Source: Maratus speciosus (taxonomy: Eukaryota; Arthropoda; Arachnida; Araneae; Salticidae). From it: a stretch of DNA of 64,000 bases. The stretch spans positions 97,184,363 to 97,248,362 of the forward strand of contig OZ010790.1 in assembly GCA_963932465.1 (NCBI GenBank), given 5' to 3'. Shown here piece by piece: positions 47,927-57,590 of the stretch. Position numbers and translations under genes: made by a program. The notes beneath the pieces were generated by a model. The model was not told where the DNA came from and ran no database searches. It saw only the letters and a program-made list of their open reading frames with translations. Numbering within the stretch: the stretch's first letter is position 1; every line of letters begins with the position of its first letter.

Positions 47927-48195
47927 GTATATCGTCGCCTCAGAGCAACAGTAGAACATCTAATAATAATAAAAAATGAGATGTCTGACTTACTGCTATG
48001 AATAACTATGTTTGCATCTAGTGGAACAATTTCTGAAACACAAAGTTATGTTTAATACTATATCTCAAATGTGTTTCATAAACATTCCCTACTGTTCCAC
48101 TAGATGCAGACACAGTTTTTTATAGCAGTAAGTCAGACATCTCATTTTTTATTATTATTAGATGTCCTACTGTTGCTCAGAGGCGACGATATATA
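47927..48195. mobile_element. Hairpin MITE whose right end runs into a satellite
   Basis: The left arm reads TATATCGTCGCCTCAGAGCA from 47928. The right arm is its reverse complement and ends at about 48195. The arms share AAAAAATGAGATGTCTGACT and TCTAGTGGAACA in opposite orientation; the centre is near 48060. The last 35 bp of the right arm are also the start of the 127-bp satellite unit. Confidence 0.78.
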
Positions 48196-49253
48196 AACGA
48201 AGTGATTGCAATAAGTCTATTTCTAAATAAATCAACCTAAAAATGTACTGCATTTGAACCCTGACAAAAATAGGCACATTATAATTAGATGTCCTACTGT
48301 TGCTCTGAGGCGACGATATATAAACCAAGCGATTGCAATAACTTTATTTCTAAATAAATCAACCTAAAAATGTACTGCATTTGAACCCGTACAAAAATAG
48401 GCACATTATTATTAGATGTCCTACTGTTGCTCTGAGGCGACGATATATAAAAGAAGCGATTGCAATAAGTCTATTTCTAAATAAATCAACCTAAAAATGT
48501 ACTGCATTTGAACCCGTACAAAAATAGGCACATTATTATTAGATGTCCTACTGTTGCTCTGGGGCGACGATATATAAACGAAGCGATTGCAATAAGTCTG
48601 TTTCTAAATAAATCAACCTAAAAATGTACTGCATTTGAACCCGTACAAAAATAGGCACATTATTATTAGATGTCCTACTGTTGTTCTGAGGCGACGATAT
48701 ATAAACGAAGCGATTGCAATAAGTCTATTTCTAAATAAATCAACCTAAAAATGTACTGCATTTGAACCTCAACAAAAATAGGCACATTATTATTAGATGT
48801 CCTACTGTTGCTCTGAGGCGACGATATATAAACGAAGCGATTGCAATAAGTCTATTTCTAAATAAATCAACCTAAAAATGTACTGCATTTGAACCCGTAC
48901 AAAAATAGGCACATTATTATTAGATGTCCTACTGTTGCTCTGAGGCGACGATATATAAACCAAGCGATTGCAATAACTTTATTTCTAAATAAATCAACCT
49001 AAAAATGTACTGCATTTGAACCCGTACAAAAATAGGCACATTATTATTAGATGTCCTACTGTTGCTCTGAGGCGACGATATATAAACGAAGCGATTGCAA
49101 TAAGTCTATTGCTAAATAAATCAACCTAAAAATGAACTGCATTTGAACCCGTACAAAAATAGGCACATTATTAATAGATGTCCTACTGTTGCTCTGAGGC
49201 GACGATATATAAACGAAGCTATTGCAATAAGTCTATTTCTAAATAAATCAACC
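48161..49253. repeat. 127-bp satellite array, about 8.6 units
   Basis: Unit starts (AGATGTCCTACTGTTGCTC) fall at 48161, 48287, 48414, 48541, 48668, 48795, 48922, 49049 and 49176: one spacing of 126 bp, then seven of 127. Units are nearly identical. Units 2 and 7 share the same private changes (AAACCAAGC and AACTTTATTTC), pointing to block duplication of five units. No coding frame. The array begins inside the terminus of a hairpin MITE. Confidence 0.93.
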
Positions 49254-50026
49254 TGATCAATAATGTGCTAGATAGTCGAATGTTAATTTCTACAACACCC
49301 AAGCCAGTGGTTTTTACCGGAAAAATCCCCGACTCAGTTTCTACTCAAAAAAGTAAATTTTAAATTTTAAATTTACCATTATAAAGAAACAACTAATTTA
49401 AGCCCAAACATTTTCCCTAAACCAAGCCTCATTTTGAAGAAATTAACCATTAAAAAGAAAAAAAAAACACATTTAATTTTTTATATTTAAAACATTATAG
49501 GAAAATCTTCCATCTGCGCAACTTATTGTTTCTAAATCTTTAGCAACTCAAGTCTGGAAAATCGCCGCAATGTATCATGTTTAATTATGTTTATCAGATT
49601 TCTAAATCTGAAACCTTATATAATCCTGTTACAATTTTTTTTATCAAAAAAGAAAAAAAAAAAAATATATACATACTATATTTAAAATGACATTTAGTTT
49701 AGGAAGAAATGCCAGATGGTTAAAAGTAAACTTTTACCTTAAAATGTGAAATAATTAAAATATTTCCGAAGAAAATCACCCAAAATGTTAATATTTCATA
49801 AAAAAAAAAAAAACTCTCCTGGCTGTTCAAAATCCCCCGAAATGGGGACAAATTTCGCAATCTGGCTACACTGAGCCATGGATTACCATACATGATAAGA
49901 CAGTTACAGTAAAATCTGTAATGGCAGACATACTAGCACCACAGTGACAAAAGGGAAAAACTAACAAGCTTCCAAAATTTGCCAATGTATATGAAATCTG
50001 TTTATGTTCTATATTTTTAATTTCTA
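49254..50026. other. Intron sequence, no feature recognised
   Basis: AT-rich with A runs near 49448, 49655 and 49801. No gene or transposon end seen. Confidence 0.4.
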
Positions 50027-50141
50027 GAGGGTATGTCCAGTAAGTAATGAGACTGAATTTTTTGCGCCAAGCAGAAGACCAAAGGGCGTGAAGTTTGCGA
50101 GCGTTACGTGCGGTGAGGGCTGTCTGCTACAGAGTCCACGG

Positions 50142-50381
50142 CAGTTGGGCAAATTTGTAATTGCAATTATTTGCAGTATAATTGCAATATAATTGTATGT
50201 AATCGATTACAGTTGCATACATTCAAGCACAGAAATTTTGTCAATTATTGGAATCGAGTGTGGTTCTGTCTGCAGTACTGCAAGAATTTTTATTGCATGT
50301 GATTATAACTACACTTAATTACATACGATTAAATTGTAATTATATTGCAGATAATTGGGATTGCAAATTTGCTCAACTCTG
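50142..50381. mobile_element. hAT-type MITE in the mariner 5' region
   Basis: Ends CAGTTGGGCAAATTTGTAA and, reversed, CAGAGTTGAGCAAATTTG. Flanking 8-mers GTCCACGG (50134-50141) and GTCCGCGG (50382-50389) form a target duplication with one mismatch. 240 bp with long AT-rich inverted arms. Confidence 0.82.
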
Positions 50382-50473
50382 GTCCGCGGAAAGTCTATTG
50401 GCCTTAAGCCTTTGCAGCGCACGGATTGCTTGCGAAGCAGACAGATGTTTGAAAGTGGCATTAGGTTTACAGA

Positions 50474-51373
50474 ATTTAAAGGAGTGTCGAGCAGTGATTC
50501 GCCATAAAGTTTTGTTTAAAACTAAACAAATTGGCTACTGAGACGCTTGCCATGTTACAAGAACTCTACAAGAAAGATTCTTTGTCCAAGGCTAAAGTGT
50601 TTAGGTGGCCCAAAGCCTTCAAAGACGGAGGAGAGGATGTCGATGACGAACACCGCGCTGGCGGTTAATCAATGTCTCGAACTTCAGACAATGTGGCTAA
50701 AATTAAAGGGCTTTTGTACTCTGATTATCGGATGAGTGTTTGAATGATTGCGGAGACGTTGGGACTTACAAAATTGATTGTGCATGAAATCGTCACAGAA
50801 GAACTTCAAATGCGGAAAATTTGTGCCAAGCTGGTTCCAACTCATCCTTCAAAGTGACGCAGTTCTTGGCAAAACACAGCGTCGCAACGCTACTCCAACC
50901 ACCGTACAGCACCGATCTCTCACCGCCGGACTTTTTTCTATTTCCTCGGGTAAAAGGTCATCGTTTTGACAATCAGGAGAATATGCACAAAAAGGTAACG
51001 AGCGTTCTGGGTTGGGTTGGGTTGGGTTGATTTTTGACGGCCAATTATCTACACGAAGGATATAGGCCCGGGGGGGAGTGCCCTCCGTGGGGGTCTTTCT
51101 AAGGGAACCTAATCCGTATTAACGCATGGAAGATCCACGGCTTGAAGAAAACCACGAAAACTCCGAACGATTAGGCCGACGGGCGCGATTGGGATCGAAC
51201 CCACCACCTCCCGTCTACCAGCTTCGAGAGCAGAACCTCTCGGCCACTGGTGGGGCGTAACGAGCGTTCTGAACACCATTTCAACTGAAGACTTCCAAAG
51301 GGGAATAAATGGGTGGCAGAGTCTTTTGCAACGGTATATTAACGCAGGAGGAAGCTACTTTGAAAAATTTTAA
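50474..51373 (+). pseudogene. Mariner transposase, internally deleted and interrupted
   Basis: The N-terminal helix-turn-helix part is recognisable in pieces: ETLAMLQELYKKDSLSKAKV, FRWPKAFKDG, DEHRAGG, then a region ending VHEIVTEELQMRKICAKLVP. Directly after this the sequence jumps to the C-terminal part, FLAKHSVATLLQPPYSTDLS then PPDFFLFP, which holds the third aspartate of the mariner catalytic triad. The stretch with the first two aspartates is missing, several stops are present, and the SINE at 51010-51256 splits the C-terminus. The frame ends YFEKF at a TAA (51371-51373), the usual mariner ending. It cannot make an active enzyme. Confidence 0.88.
51010..51256 (-). mobile_element. tRNA-derived SINE
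   Basis: Flanked by a perfect 15-bp duplication GTAACGAGCGTTCTG (50995-51009 and 51257-51271). On the minus strand the 5' part has a TGGCCGAGAGG A box and a GGTTCGATCC B box, the internal RNA polymerase III promoter of a Leu/Ser-type tRNA. It is followed by a non-tRNA body and a tail of AACCC repeats at 51010-51028. The body (GTTTTCGTGGTTTTC, then AGAAAGACCCCCACGGAGG) resembles arthropod, perhaps spider, SINEs. Confidence 0.92.
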
Positions 51374-51767
51374 GTGTCTGGAAAATTATTAAAAAAACGA
51401 ATTTTGTGGAATACGCCTCATTACTTCCTGGACAGACCCTGTATTATTTTCACTTCGAAGCAGACGTTTCTCTTCAAATTGACCATTTGGTGCTTAAACA
51501 ACTTCATTTTTATTCTTTCTTTCATAATTATTGAAACAAAAGTTTTTTTTTTTTTTTTCAGAACTTTTTTAGTATGGCTAAACATGTTAAAATATGTCAG
51601 GCAGAATCTTGCCTGCGTTCAAATCGGAATTCAAAACTTTCGTTTTTCGCTTTCCTACAAAGTTAAAAACGTAAAACGTAACGTTTAAAAAAAAATAAAG
51701 AGCATAATGAGATAAACGTTCAAAAGCAGAAATATTACGTGTATGAGAAGTTTCTTCCCCCTTGTCA

Positions 51768-52213
51768 CTTAAGGGGACTGGTCACTCAGCCTCCGAATTC
51801 TCCTCCATAATGTTAAGTCTATGGGCTTTTGATGCATTCATATATTTAAAATATCTTCTCGGGAAATTCCTATTTTTAACATCTTTTTTCTGTGTACTCT
51901 TCTTAAAGGGTGCGTCTTTTTTTCTTAGTTTTCAAAATATTTCTAAAATATTTCATGAATTTAATATTTTATGTGTTAAAAGCGGGCAAACTATGAGTAT
52001 GATTTTAACACTTCTTATAAAATTAAGTCTATACTTTAGAAATATTTTGAGAACTAAGAAAAAAAGAGACATCTTTTATGAAATGTACACAAAAAATAGA
52101 AGTTAAAATATTAATTTCCCGAGGAGATATTTTAAATATACGAATGCATCAAATGCCCATAGACTTTACATTAGTGAGGGGAAATCGGAAGTTGAGTGAC
52201 CAACCCCCTTAAG
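51768..52213. mobile_element. Hairpin MITE with CTTAAGGGG ends
   Basis: Left end CTTAAGGGGACTGGTCACTC; right end, reversed, CTTAAGGGGGTTGGTCACTC. Arms of about 200 bp meet near 51990. The open frames at 51762-52106 come from the arms. Confidence 0.8.
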
Positions 52214-52995
52214 CATTGTGATCGTCACCGCGTTACCATTTTCGCTCTATGATAGTGTTTTATCTTGTATGTTAATCTATGCGCTGTCAGATTTAGACGT
52301 GATTTTTTTAAAAGAACTATATAATTTTTTTGGTAATAAAAATATTTTAAGTTACATGACGTTAAATTTTAATCGCATGACGAGGTGGCTTGTCATTTTA
52401 GCTTTTAGCTTGAAAAAACTCATCATGGGTTATGCTCGTCATTTTACCTGTAAGGGTTAATCATGTGCTTGAGGTTTCTTCACATTTTAAATACGAATTT
52501 CTCTTAGTATAATTTTTTCTGAAAAATTTATTAACTGTGACTTAAAACAGCCTACAGAGGCACTGATCCCAGCCATCAGTACAGAAAAATTGTCCCTTTA
52601 ACTAATGCTAATGTGGCATTGAAATTATTCCATTTTTTATTGTAAATGCGTTTGAAATTTTTAGATATTCAAATTTAGGTAATTTTTACATTGTCATACA
52701 ACACAGAATATAATTGTCACATGAAATCTGAAATTGTGCAAAAAAATAATCATTCCGAACAAATTAAAAATACATGTAATTCAATGGGCTTGCATGAGAT
52801 TTTCCTGAAGCGAGAAGTTACATCTTTTCTCCGCCAGATGGCCTATTCGAGCACTTGAATCCCCAATAATGAAAGGAAAATGGGTTTAATAAACTTCCAT
52901 ATCTAACAGCGATCTAACTAACATCAAGAAATTCAATTTATCGGCTAGAAATATGTAAATATCAAAGAATCAAAAGCAGCAATTTCGCTCCTTAC
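52214..52995. other. Intron sequence before the first SEA exon's donor side
   Basis: AT-rich. The frame at 52218-52460 has no known domain. A TAAGGGTTAA near 52451 may be a solo piggyBac-like end. Nothing else recognised. Confidence 0.35.
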
Positions 52996-53117
52996 CGCAT
53001 GACTTGCTTCATAATTTAATCTCTGGTATTCCGGCGATCCAGGTACGAAATGTGTTGGATCAATGCTTTTGTCGCCGAGTTTAGCTACTTTCAAGGTTAG
53101 TAACATGGATACCACAG
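52996..53117 (-). CDS. Exon encoding the start of the SEA domain
   Basis: The acceptor is ATCTTTGTTTTAG and the donor GTAAGG (52995-52990), on the minus strand. One C left from the exon at 63365-63501 plus the first two bases makes a Pro codon, after which it reads VVSMLLTLKVAKLGDKSIDP, then about 20 more residues to YEASHA. The LLTLKV strand and the following linker and helix are the N-terminal part of a SEA domain, continued in the exon at 43465-43714. Phases 1 in and 0 out fit both neighbours. Length and hydrophobic pattern agree with the family. Confidence 0.82.
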
Positions 53118-53330
53118 CTAAAACAAAGATAAAATAACAATAAATGAAAAGTTTTAAAAATTTGATTCATTATTAAAAAGAATAACAAAATGATTTCATC
53201 TTAAATAAGTTCTTGAAGTTGAAATTCACATGTACATCGTAATTTTGCATATAAAGAATGCTTTCAGGTAATAGTAAAAAAAAACGTACAGAATTCACAG
53301 GTCAAAAGAGCAAAATAAAGCTTAAAGTGA

Positions 53331-54088
53331 CAGTTTCCTTTCAGCCGGTTAAAAATGCTAGAAAACTGATTCAATTTCCATACCTTTTCACGAACTAACT
53401 AATAAAGCATATTCAATGAAATATTTTGGACTGTTAAGTGTCGCATTACTTGTTACAATAAACAAAAGAGATTGATGAAAAATACTTAAATTAATTATGA
53501 AAACTTAATTAGGTAACCTATTGGGGTTTTTTTTTTTTTTCGTAATTAGTATATCTCACTGCGCGCATGATATCTCATGTTCATTTTAATTTATTAACTT
53601 TAAATAGATTTTAATTTAAAGACAACACTTCGGTTAACATAATGAAGTAAAATATTTTAATTATCTTAATTTATAATGTTTATAATTAATAATAAAATTT
53701 GAAAAAAAATCTCTAAATATTCTCGCATATTTTTTTAAATAATATTTTTATTATTTAAAATAATTCTAAGATTCTAGATCATTTTATGCTAAAGTATAAT
53801 ATTAATACACTCAGAAAATTTCAAGCCATTATCTTTAATAGTTTTTGAGAAATCATGCGAGCAGTGAGATATAGTAATAACAAAAACAAAAACAGCAGGT
53901 TACTTAATTATGTTTTCCTTATTAATTTAAGTATTTTCCATCTATCTGTTTTGTTTATTGTAATGCTACACTTAACAATTCAAAAAATCTCATTGAATTT
54001 GCTTTATTAGATACTTTGTGAAAAGGTATGGAAATTGAATCAGTTTTCTAGAATTTTTGACCGGTTGAAGGGGAACTGTCCCCTTAAA
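53331..54088. mobile_element. Hairpin MITE, arms about 250 bp
   Basis: The left arm reads CTTAAAGTGACAGTTTCCTT; the right arm, reversed, TTAAGGGGACAGTTCCCCTT. Both continue with CCGGT(T/C)AAAAAT and CTAGAAAACTGATTCAATTT. The centre is near 53700. No ORF. Confidence 0.75.
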
Positions 54089-55230
54089 TTAAGGTGTAAA
54101 GAATGTAACTGAGTGATACCGCTAGTCTTTTGAAAAACTGGTCCACAGGGACTCAGACTCTTCTAATAAACGTGTTCCTTTTTTACAAAAGTGGGTCCTT
54201 CTTGTTAAAACAAGACAGATTCTGAGTATTTAATGCAAAATATGCCACTTTTACGATCTTTCAAGAGGGAAATTATGCATCCCTTCCCTAATTGTTTTGC
54301 TGAAATAATGCACTATGGCGCATCCACGGCATCGCGATTAAACTGAGGAGAGAAAAATAGCCTGGAATTTAGCCAGGCAAAAATAATTTATTTTAATATT
54401 GGTAAATAGATAATGGTCAAAATATATTTTTAGAAGTAAAGTTTAAAAAATAACAGAGAAAAGACTCTATATTTAACGAAAATTGAATCATTTATTCAAA
54501 AATTACATTTGACACAAATTCAATTTTTTTCAAGATTCAACAAAAATTTTCCTTTTGAAAAAATCGGAATTTCTTGTGCATAGAACTAGATATTTTTACA
54601 GAAATGGAAACTATAATTAAAGTTATCAAGCAGGACGGTCGTTCTGCCAAGCCAAGCTGGAAAAAAAATGCTAACCTCGCCAAACAAACAAACGCCAAGA
54701 ATAAAACGCAAGACACCGTAACTGCTTATTATACTGAAGACAGCTTCTCCATGTTAAATCGACCAAACATGCCAGCGTAAAATTTCCCATATCAAAAGAA
54801 CCAATCATTGCAGAAAAATAAAATCAAAACCAGAAGGACCTAATGGAAAAGATCTTCAATTTGAGACCAAATGCATCCTCATAAATTAATTATAAACAGA
54901 TATAGATTTTTTAAAATAACGTCGAGATACTGAAAATGACAAATTTATTTTCTTCGTCACACCTTATGCTTCAATCGAGGTAGACACTTAAATAATGGAC
55001 ATAAAGAAGTAAGGATTGCATTTTTGGACAGATATTTACTCAATCTACGTGCTTTTATAAAATTTAGCTTTAAAAACACAAATTTTCTATTCTTAATTAG
55101 CGAAAAACTGTTAATTAATTCTAAAGATTATAAATTATGCCAAACAGCGATAAACCCGCCAAACCATTTTAGAAGTCTTATACTATTCTTTTATATTATC
55201 CTTTTGCATTGATTTCATCGAAGAAAACTA
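54089..55230. other. Intron sequence, no feature recognised
   Basis: A plus-strand frame at 54574-54780 is Lys/Asn/Thr-rich without a domain. No transposon end is seen. Confidence 0.35.
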
Positions 55231-55840
55231 TGGTCGAGATCCAGATAGATTTTTCGCTGTTAGCGAAATGAGTTTGACCAATCAGAAGCCCGAATGTTTG
55301 AGAATTTTTTGCTGTTTCTGGATCCCGGCCTATGTCATAAACGTTTTGAGTCATTTTCTTAGTGCCATGGATGAAGTGCATTGTTACAGAAACCTAGGCT
55401 GGGATCCAGATAGATTTTTCGCTGCTAGCGAAACGAGATTCACCAATCAATAGTCTGCATTGCTGCAATCAGCGAAAAGTTCGCAAAAGTGCAAGCTTCT
55501 GATTGATGAATCTCGTTTCGCTAACAGCGAAAAATCTATCTAGATTGCGGCCCATTATGTTGAACACAATTTTGCATTTCCACATCCAGGAAGGGTATTG
55601 ATGTCATAACAACAGTGCATATTCGAAACTATTTAAGGCATTGATTCTGAACTCCTTTGCTATACATTTAAATATTAAAGAAGTTGTTGTTTCAATAGTT
55701 TTAGTACTTTTCTCTATTGCTCACTCTAAAACACAAATATCGAAATTTAAACAACGCGCTCAGAAACTATAGCGCCTAGAATATATAGTGTTGAAATCGG
55801 CTAACCCTGTAATACTTAAAAAAGCGCTAAAATATTGTAC

Positions 55841-56019
55841 CCCTTAAATGTGCAATGATACTGCTGCAATATGCAGATCGCAGCGACATCTGCAGGATAT
55901 TTTCTACAACTGCAAGAAATTGCTAGTCTATACAATGTAATAATAGTAATACGAAAATCCCGCAGATGTCGCTGCGATCGACACTTGAAATTTTAGCAGT
56001 ATCGTCGCACATTTAAGGG
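55841..56019. repeat. Palindrome, arms about 75 bp
   Basis: Left CCCTTAAATGTGCAATGATA and right, reversed, CCCTTAAATGTGCGACGATA, with CGCAGCGACATCTGC in both arms. Likely a small hairpin MITE. Confidence 0.7.
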
Positions 56020-56329
56020 ATGCAAATTTTTAGAACTGTTTGGATAGCATATTTCCACACTAGGTATTCTGCGCGCTGTATCAGAAACAACACCATAACA
56101 GAGAGCCTTTATACATAAGAGTGGTGATATATGCACAGGAGGCATGCTCATTTCAAGTTTTTGTCGAAAGTACGGCAATCCGCTTTCTTGAATAGAGGAT
56201 ATTCAATCTACGTTATGATCACATGGTCAAGGCAAGAACGTTTAGCGTAAAGAAGGGGAGGCTCCGTCTACGTAATGTAAATCCCCGCTAGCCAATGAAA
56301 CAGTTCATGGGAGAAAGCAGTAGTACAAT

Positions 56330-56482
56330 GTTAAAAATATCGTGAAAAATTACCTCTGATTTTAAAGGCTATCTGTATTATGACCAATGAGAACGCTTCA
56401 TAGGCGTTTATATAGCGTTCTCATTGGTCAGAAAATAGAGAACCTTTAAAAACAGAGGTTATTTTTCACGATATTTTTAACA
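56330..56482. mobile_element. Hairpin MITE, 153 bp
   Basis: Begins GTTAAAAATATCGTGAAAAA, and the reverse complement of this ends it. The arms share TGACCAATGAGAACGC, and the loop is about 18 nt near 56405. Confidence 0.8.
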
Positions 56483-57590
56483 GTGTAGTTTCCTGATTCC
56501 CTTCTTATCAGTTAGAAATTCTTTGGGTAAATTGCCGGTACCACGTGACTTTTTCAGCCTCGAACCCATATTTGGAATATCCTCCATTAGAAGATACGCG
56601 CATGGACGATCTCTATTAGACTAGGGAAATAATTCAACATGCATTAGCCTGGCGATAATGGCATGCTCACAAAGAACTTCAACGATTTGTTTTTATCACT
56701 TTTACCAATAAACATTTATTGGCCGTATGTCGCTACTTCGTTATAGAGACACACTTGTTCCTAATTAGATCCCGGCCTTAATGTATCAAAATACGGAGTT
56801 CGCTTTCTGTACTATAATGAGCTCAGTTATAGCGGCTAGAAATATAGACCGGGATCCGGGTACATTTTTGCAAACAGTGAAAAGTTAGCAAAAATTCTGG
56901 CTTCTGATTGGTCAATCTCGTTATGATAACAGAGAAAAATCTACCTAGATCACGGTCATAGTGTGGAAACAGGCTATTCCAGTAATGCTTTAAAAAGTGC
57001 TAAAAATTGAATCCCATAAATATTGAAAAATACTGAATGACAAATGTCGATAAGAGCAACATTTTCTAGATCTTCTCTGAGCGAAACGTTTTCTTTTGAA
57101 ACAGTTACGTTGGAATTACCATATGTCGCTGTAATCGACATTCGCGTTCAGTCTCCTTCAACATTTATGGGATACAATTTTTTAGCACCTTTTTAATAAG
57201 CCGATTTTTAAACTATATCTTCTAGAAACTGTAGCTCCGTTATAGCGTCTAGATTATATGTTGTAGAAATCGACTATCTCAGCAATACTTAAAAAAGCGT
57301 GGAAGTATTGAATCCCTTAAATGTACAACGATGTCGAATTCCAAACAGTCATTTGCATCGACATCTGCAGGATATTTTTTAAAGAAGAAAGAGACATGTG
57401 TAATGCACCGCTACAGCGTCTAGAATACATAATGTGGAAATTTGCTATCCAAGAACCGCTAAGAAGTACAGCGCCTAGAAGATACAGTGTGGAAAACGGC
57501 TATTCCTATAATGCTTTAAAAAGTGCTAAAAACTTGTATCCCATAAATCTCCAACAATGCTCAGCGGCAATATACTGATACGAGCGCCAT

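Larger units (their letters stand above)
50027..51441 (+). mobile_element. Dead mariner transposon with two nested insertions
   Basis: Ends GAGGGTATGTCCAGTAAGTA and, reversed, CAGGGTCTGTCCAGGAAGTA, flanked by TA (50025-50026 and 51442-51443). The transposase is broken (see 50474-51373). A hAT MITE (50142-50381) and a SINE (51010-51256) are inserted, each with its own target duplication, so both came after the mariner. Confidence 0.92.
55231..56965. repeat. Dispersed hairpin motif, at least four copies
   Basis: The word GATCCAGATAGATTTTTCGC followed by the hairpin TTTCGCTGTTAGCGAAA and a CCAATCA-type ending occurs at about 55238-55285 and 55403-55450 (forward) and about 55500-55550 (reverse). 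A diverged pair in both orientations is at about 56858-56960. It may be a very small MITE or the subterminal repeat of a larger element. Confidence 0.6.
55765..57590. repeat. Diverged repeat units around TAGCGCCTAGAA..GTGG/TTGAAA
   Basis: Units beginning AGCGCCTAGAATATATAGTG and continuing into CGGCTA..TAATAC/GCTTAAAAAAG and ATCCC(T/A)TAAAT occur at about 55768, 56945 (partial), 57250 and 57470. Between them lie two palindromes. The small plus-strand frame at 57321-57578 spans two units and is not a gene. Confidence 0.5.

Noticed and set aside
48161..49253. Regularly spaced repeats reminiscent of a CRISPR array
   Set aside because: The whole 127-bp unit repeats with no unique spacers, and the genome is eukaryotic.
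51762..52106. 114-codon plus-strand frame
   Set aside because: Falls in the arms of the CTTAAGGGG hairpin MITE.
54574..54780. 68-codon plus-strand frame rich in Lys, Asn and Thr
   Set aside because: No recognisable domain, splice context or conservation evidence.
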